Positions 58,400 to 64,000 of a DNA stretch of 64,000 bases are shown one piece after another. Numbering within the stretch: the stretch's first letter is position 1; each line of letters begins with the position of its first letter. The notes beneath the pieces were generated by a model. It was not told the DNA's origin and made no database searches. It worked only from the letters and a program-made list of their open reading frames with translations. Location: NCBI GenBank assembly GCA_026874595.1, contig CM049310.1, positions 51,526,058 through 51,590,057 of the forward strand. Direction: 5' to 3'. Source of the DNA: Sipunculus nudus (Eukaryota > Annelida > Sipuncula > Golfingiida > Sipunculidae). A program made the translations under genes and the position numbers.

Positions 58400-60257
58400 C
58401 TGCAAATAGTAAGTCATGTTATATAGTTCATTGCAAAGTCCCATTTAATGTCAGTACAAAAGTCCGGAAAAATGTAAGCTACATTTATTTTGTCTCATTC
58501 ATGTTTTTGACCACACGTGAAGTCAGGTGTACCCCGGAACGGTGTCCATTTACATGGTTATACCAAAATTTGTTCTTGAAAAGAGTTTTATACCCCATGA
58601 TTAAAAATCTCCATCACTCCCTGTAACTCCTGCATATGTCCAAAAAATTTCGAGGTTAATAATACATTTATATTTGCACAAACAAATTTCTGGCCCGCAT
58701 ATTTTATATGTATCGATCTTCCTTGCAACCTTTTCTTGTCCCCTGACTGCTATTTCGTAAGGTTTTATAGATATCCATAGATTAGAACGAAATCTCCAGA
58801 ACGAAGGGTATTCCAGACAAATGACACTGGGCGAGTTCCTGTAACCAAGATTTGTGTGCTTACGTTTGGTTTTATTCTAAAATCTATAACTACGAGAGAC
58901 GGCACGTGTAACCTGTTATAAGTTTCACCTTCTTAAACTACTGATACGGATTTCACACTCTTTTAAATATATGAATGAAATAATTTCCTAAGCTACATTA
59001 TGTTCCAGACATGAATCAGATCCATGATTATTCTTATGTTAATTTGGATCACAGAAACACTCTTATCGTAATTAGAATGAATAGAGAATCATATTTATCT
59101 AATCTATGATGTTCAGGTGCATAATGTAGGAATGTATAACTTTATATTATTACTTTTGACATAGAATGATGTTACATTATGTTCAAAATAAAGGTTAGGT
59201 ACATGCCTTTTCTAACTTCTAATACTTCTTTGTCGTCCATGTCGTGCAGGGCTTCTAGCAGTTGCGAGTAGTCATCCAACGATCTTTTGGCCAGACCCAA
59301 AGTTTTCTTAAGGTAATCCACAAGACTGGATACCATGGCTGATATGGACCTGTTATTAAAATTGACATCTCTATTTAAAATTAGCTTTTATCTCACCAAA
59401 TATGGAAGACATTGACATAGACCTCCGTGTGAAAAACTTCGTACCAACGGTTTTACAGACATATTGACCCCCACATGTTCTTTATGTGCATTAGGCTGCG
59501 GTGGTTTACACCATTAAGCATTAACGATCAATCAATACCGCAATCTCGTCTAAATTATTCAAAATTTATTCATTAGCGGTTACGCTGGTGTCTATTTGTT
59601 TTCTTTCTCACACTTTATAGGATTGCGCTGAAAATTCTAAACCGAACAGGATTGATTTTACATGGGCCTAAAAAAGCTGCTCCGGATGAAGAGACGAATC
59701 TACAGAAATAATTATAAAAATTGTAATATAGATTAGTGTGAAAAACAAGTATTCTATTAGATACTGAAGACCGCTTTGTTATCATTAAAGTATAGTAAAA
59801 GAAATACGTTTGATCAGGGAGGGTTAAGATAGCGTTAAATTATATAGCCTAATGTCCTTACTGCAATTTGACTTCAAAGTCAAATGTTGTGGGCGAACGT
59901 CGAAGGAAACTGACAGTGATGCTTGCATCAAAGTGTCCTTTCGTAGCCATACCCAGTTTTACATCAAAGTAGATTCTTCTGATGTCAACTAAACCGTCAA
60001 GACCAAGGGACGCGATCTTCTGCGAAATCATGGTTCCGAAGCGATTTGCCAGTTTCACTCCTTCCAAGACACCATTTGCGGCGTCTAAAGATTTCCTTCA
60101 ACATGCGACCAAATACACGATGCATAACATGTCCAATTGTGGTGCGTATTCAGAAACGTATAAAAATTTGAAACTGTGCAGCTATTGCTAAATCTACGTT
60201 TCCAACATTTATATTTTCACCACTTCAGTTACGTGATGCAAAATGTATATTCTGGAG

Positions 60258-60301
<44 letters not shown>

Positions 60302-61807
60302 TACATTATTTCATTTAATTAGTATAAGTTACCAAGTGAACCGAATACGGTATGCTTACATCAGCCAACTTAATTTGTTTATGATCGAAAACTGTCCTTT
60401 TTGTTTGAGATATTGCCGAAATATTTTGTCGGTCCACTTGGCTACCGGACCATTTTGTATCGGTCCAGAGATCCTTAACCAATCTGTATAGGACTGTGTC
60501 ATCTTGTTGAATCATCCGATTCAAGAAAATCTATGCATATAAATATTATATCTAAACTGGTATTACTTTTTCATTTTATTCTTAACGAATGATTTCTATT
60601 GCATTTAATATTTAAAAAGGCCAAAAAGGGGCAGCAACGTCTATATATGAGTAAATCTTCTACATTTTGGGATACACATTCTGAATTATAATGGAAACGC
60701 ATGATTATTTAACTCAATGTTGTAAAACTATATAAATTGGGTAGTGCCATGATAATAAATAAAGATACATCTAGTTTTAATAGTGTATTAAATGCATATT
60801 TTATTTCACCAACCTGGACTTGTCCACGACGAACTTAGCAGCAGAGAGAGCGGCATTAGCATGGTCCAAAGTTACTTTGGACTTATCCACCACCACCTGT
60901 GCTGCCTGGAGGATAGCAACTGCTGCATCGAGGAAACCTTTACTATTATCAACCACCTTTTGAGCAACAGTCAAAGCCGTATTTGCCGCATGAAGGGTAA
61001 TCTTACTGGCTTCCACGATCGCCTGCAGACCCTAGATGAGTTAATACGGAAAGTGATTTTACATTATTATATGAATATATTGACTTTAAGACGAGCTTTA
61101 AAGAAGAATCCTCTAAGCTTCAGCCTGTTACTTTCTGCCTTGGGCTGCCAATCACTGGATACACTAGCTACAGGATGTACCGCTTGACCCCCAGTGTGCA
61201 AACGCTACGGGGGAGTACGATGAGAATTCACCTAACGGATCGTTGGACAGTGCCGTTCAAATAAATTCTGGCACATATTCCTTGGGTAGCGTGAAGACCT
61301 CAAATACACCCTATAAAATTATCAAATACCGGTAATCATATTGCATTTGGACCAACATAACTGCCGAAAGAACAGTATGTCCTAATGCATGGGCATTCTG
61401 CAGAGGTCCCGGCGGAGAAGATTTTTGCTAGTATATTTTATGCATAATATAATGATTAATAAAGTTTATAGTATTTACATACGTCAAGGAGGACCAACAG
61501 AATTCGCTAAGTTTTAAGGATTCTAATTCATATTTACAAGCTTTTTATTGATTAGCGATCCGGCAAACAAAAGGCTAAAACCCTTACTGTATTACCATAT
61601 CCACATAATATGAAGGTCTTAATAAAATTGTTTAGATTACGTATGAACAGCTGGGTATTGACAGTACCACAGACCGTGTGTGTTTGTTTGTGTGTGTTTG
61701 CGGGTGTCCATTGTTATAAAAGATTTCTCACCTTCAATCCGGCAAGGCACAATTGTCTTGCGACCCATATGGGTGCGCACTTGATTTCACCTGGAAGACG
61801 TGAAATA

Positions 61808-61843
<36 letters not shown>

Positions 61844-64000
61844 GGGTCTCGTAATCAATTTGACTCTCAAGACTAAAGAAACCCCTGATCGATAACAATT
61901 CAATTTTGTGTCATTCTCCTTGACGGCTTACTTTTCTGTTTTTGCTGGAGTTACAAAAGATGGACTTTTTTCAATCTCTTTTATTTTCTAAAACGTCTTG
62001 TGTTAAGTATTTCATTCTATTTAATAGCACATTTCTTTTTTCATTCTGACGTTTGATAAATATCTGAGTGGTATTGCGCAATTACTGATGACTGAAACTT
62101 ACCAGATTTTTCAGGGATAATAAAACGACGTACCTGCAGGTTTTATATAGTTGAGAAGGCAATGATCTTTTGGGTAGGACCATACTTTTTTGGAGCTAGA
62201 CATTGTTTATTAGGGTTATAATTAATCATAAACTATACTGGTCTGTTGCAAACAGTCCCGCTCTGAAGTTACTTGTACACATCCAGCCAAACAGTATAGT
62301 TAAAGGTACTGTATGACCTTTGAGCAGGTTTACCGATGGCCGTGATTATGAAATTTGCCTTAGGCATTATACTTGCTAATCAAGGCGCTAGGCCATATAT
62401 AAGGGTAAACTAAAGAATAGCAGTCATTTAGACATAAACATGAATATCTGATAATACATTTAAGGTCGTGTTGATGATAGAAACTTCAACTGCTGGTTCT
62501 GTTTGGTCTTCTTTTTCTCAACGAAATGAGTTCGCCGCTCGGATATGGCAAAATTCCAAGGAATGTGGATTCGAATTCATTAACACGCATAAACGTGAGA
62601 CATAGCCCGTAATTGCTAAGGCGTTAATATATATAAATATGATGGACGTCAAAATGCTTTTTCGAATATTCAACGAAAAGTTTTGTTCAGTACTATGACT
62701 GAGTCGGGCTCCGATTGTAACATATGTAAGAAATGTTACTCGTGACCATGACAAGTGAAGGGCATGAGATCTATTGTTTTTCCTAGCCCTTCAAAAATAT
62801 AAAACTAATACCCTCAAATAGGCTTAATTTCCTTCATGCAACAAATAGTTGCCACAGACCTTTCCTTACGGCAACAGACTTACGTCCAAACTCGTTGGGA
62901 TTCCATCCTCTCCTTACACGTTTTTTGACGAAAAACTGCTGCGCCTGACTGTCATCCATAAAGGCATTAGTATCTCTTCCTGCAAAGTGTCGGTATACGA
63001 TTATTTGTAAAGTCTATATCAGGGCATATTACTTTCCAAATCTAGTTGACGATGCATGTATTATGCTAAGAATCCGGTAACATACACACACTGTGTGAAT
63101 GTCATGATAATTTAACTGAAACAAATAGTAAACGCATATATAGGCAGTGTGGGCCATAAAATGACCCTCTAATTTTCAACCCAGCATACAAGTGGGCCAA
63201 ATAATAAAGGCCCAACTCATCGTTGCACAAGGTAACATTTATACACGAATCAAGCAAAATATAGCAAAACAAGAAAAATAAGTACACAAGTAATGCTAGA
63301 TATAACCTGACACGAAGAATAACGGATATAAAAATATCGCGATAAATAAAAAGTAGATGGGTGGGTCACCGGGGGGACGGCTCTTCCTGAATAGCTACGG
63401 GTTGCTAGGTCTGCACGATTTCAGTTCTAAGCCTTAACATTAATATAGATCTTTAATTTACATATAAAATTTCATATCATCAGAACTTCAGGAAGACTAT
63501 GGATTTTCCCAGTTTCGGACTGTTTCATATGGGTTAGCAAGTTTTAATGTAGCAACGTGCCATTAAATGAGATTTGTGAATTGTACTTACTTCGTCGGCA
63601 GGTAGGACAGTTACTCTCCTTCCTTTTGAGTGTGTTCACTGCTGAATCAAATTTGGATTTCGCAGCGTTCACAGCGTTCTTCTTCGATTCAAGTACGCGT
63701 ATTGCATCGTCAAATTTTGTCTTCTCACTGTTTACTTTGCTTTTGGCGGATTCAAGTGAATAGATAGCTTGATCAAATTGAGATTTAGCTCCGTTTACTT
63801 TTGTTTGGGCATCTGTGAGTTTATTCACTGCCGAGTCAAATGCTTTATTTGCTGACATCACCTTTGCCTGCGCATCACCTATTGCTGCATCAGCTGCTTT
63901 TCTATAATTATCAAGTGATTCCTTTACCTTAGTGTGCAGCTCCAGGAAAACTGCTGACGGAATTCTCCCGTGACTTGGAACTCTGCCTTCTTCAGATCTG
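58305..64000 (-). CDS. gene 2: paralogue of gene 1, 5' end off the window
   Basis: Seven exons are visible: 63591-64000 (partial), 62884-62979, 61732-61790, 60814-61031, 59862-60095, 59207-59349 and 58305-58399. Phases and, except for the partial exon and the third, lengths equal those of gene 1. It keeps four 21-residue repeats before the linker, CPTC, a furin-like RVRR-GW, the WVARQ microexon with two cysteines, four more repeats, the beta domain and the acidic C-terminus ending EVENFR. The linker exon is 36 nt shorter. One base is missing relative to gene 1 near 63938-63950, which breaks the frame in the large exon. So this is either a recent pseudogene or a homopolymer error. Its exons otherwise carry no stops, which suggests recent or present constraint. 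Function unknown, as for gene 1. Confidence 0.82.
59207..59349 (-). CDS. gene 2 exon 7 homologue (GC donor)
   Basis: 143 nt; acceptor TTAATAACAG|GTCCAT and donor TTAGAAAAG|GCATGT. It uses the same GC donor position as gene 1. Confidence 0.85.
59862..60095 (-). CDS. gene 2 exon 6 homologue (beta domain)
   Basis: 234 nt; acceptor TGTTGAAG|GAAATC and donor TTGCA|GTAAGG. It keeps GVKLANRFGTMISQK and GHFDASITVSFLRRSPTTF. Confidence 0.88.
60259..60299. repeat. (AT)n microsatellite
   Basis: A pure TA run of about 40 bp in an intron of gene 2. Confidence 0.95.
60814..61031 (-). CDS. gene 2 exon 5 homologue (second repeat block)
   Basis: 218 nt; acceptor CATCTAG|GGTCTG and donor TCCAG|GTTGGT. It holds three 21-residue repeats; the fourth crosses into the next exon, as in gene 1. 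Confidence 0.88.
61732..61790 (-). CDS. gene 2 exon 4 homologue (59-nt microexon)
   Basis: 59 nt between AG and GTGAG. It encodes two cysteines nine residues apart around WVARQ. Confidence 0.87.
61806..61842. repeat. (AAT)n microsatellite
   Basis: About twelve AAT units in the intron after the microexon. Confidence 0.9.
62884..62979 (-). CDS. gene 2 exon 3 homologue (linker, furin-like site)
   Basis: 96 nt; acceptor ACTTTGCAG|GAAGAG and donor GGAC|GTAAGT. It encodes DTNAFMDDSQAQQFFVKKR, then VRR-GWNPNEFG. Confidence 0.88.
63591..64000 (-). CDS. gene 2 large exon, 3' part, with a frameshift
   Basis: It encodes the four 21-residue repeats and CPTCRRR, donor GACGAA|GTAAGT. Upstream, DLKKAEFQV.GEFRQQ is in one frame and the repeats in another. 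Compared with gene 1, 11 bases replace 12 between the CAGCAG and GTGCAC-complement landmarks (63938-63950), next to a run of four A/T. Confidence 0.8.

Overview
The window looks like nuclear DNA of a marine invertebrate, probably a lophotrochozoan such as a bivalve. The signs are spliced genes with GT-AG introns, AATAAA signals, a TATA-box promoter, many long (AT)n microsatellites, tRNA-derived SINE-like repeats, MITE-like elements and Ty3/gypsy and LINE retroelements. The organism cannot be fixed from sequence alone. No rRNA, intact tRNA gene, CRISPR array or bacterial-type operon was seen.

The real protein-coding content is a small cluster of one paralogous family. Gene 1 (minus strand, 8980-20746) is complete: eight coding exons join in phase into a 1419-residue protein. 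It has a signal peptide, a long beta-rich extracellular region in one 3.3-kb exon, two blocks of four 21-residue helical repeats, and between them a basic linker with four cysteines and a furin-like site. Gene 2 (minus, from 58305 past the right edge) has the same last seven exons with the same phases, but one base is missing in its large exon. Gene 3 (plus) is a decayed copy: a promoter and first exon (33088-33187) and an intact last exon (37216-37310) remain, and the body appears to be gone. I could not name the family.

The cluster arose by duplication. Genes 1 and 3 lie head to head. Their promoter regions form an inverted repeat (about 27310-27930 and 32600-33195), and inverted homology continues in matching order out to about 21.24 kb and 35.42 kb. 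The 3' flank of gene 1 (about 6.1-8.8 kb) recurs at 43.5-47.9 kb and partly at 57.8-58.3 kb.

Mobile elements fill the gaps. The first intron inferred for gene 1 holds an L1/Tx1-like LINE relic split by a 196-bp element and by a 3.4-kb terminal-inverted-repeat element. At 49504-56173 a full-length Gmr1-type Ty3/gypsy element (integrase upstream of reverse transcriptase, SCAN-like Gag) sits inside a second LINE relic, with a 4-bp target duplication. Its LTRs are nearly identical, yet its coding region is broken in several places. Exon boundaries were derived by eye from splice signals, phase and paralogue comparison; repeat edges are approximate.
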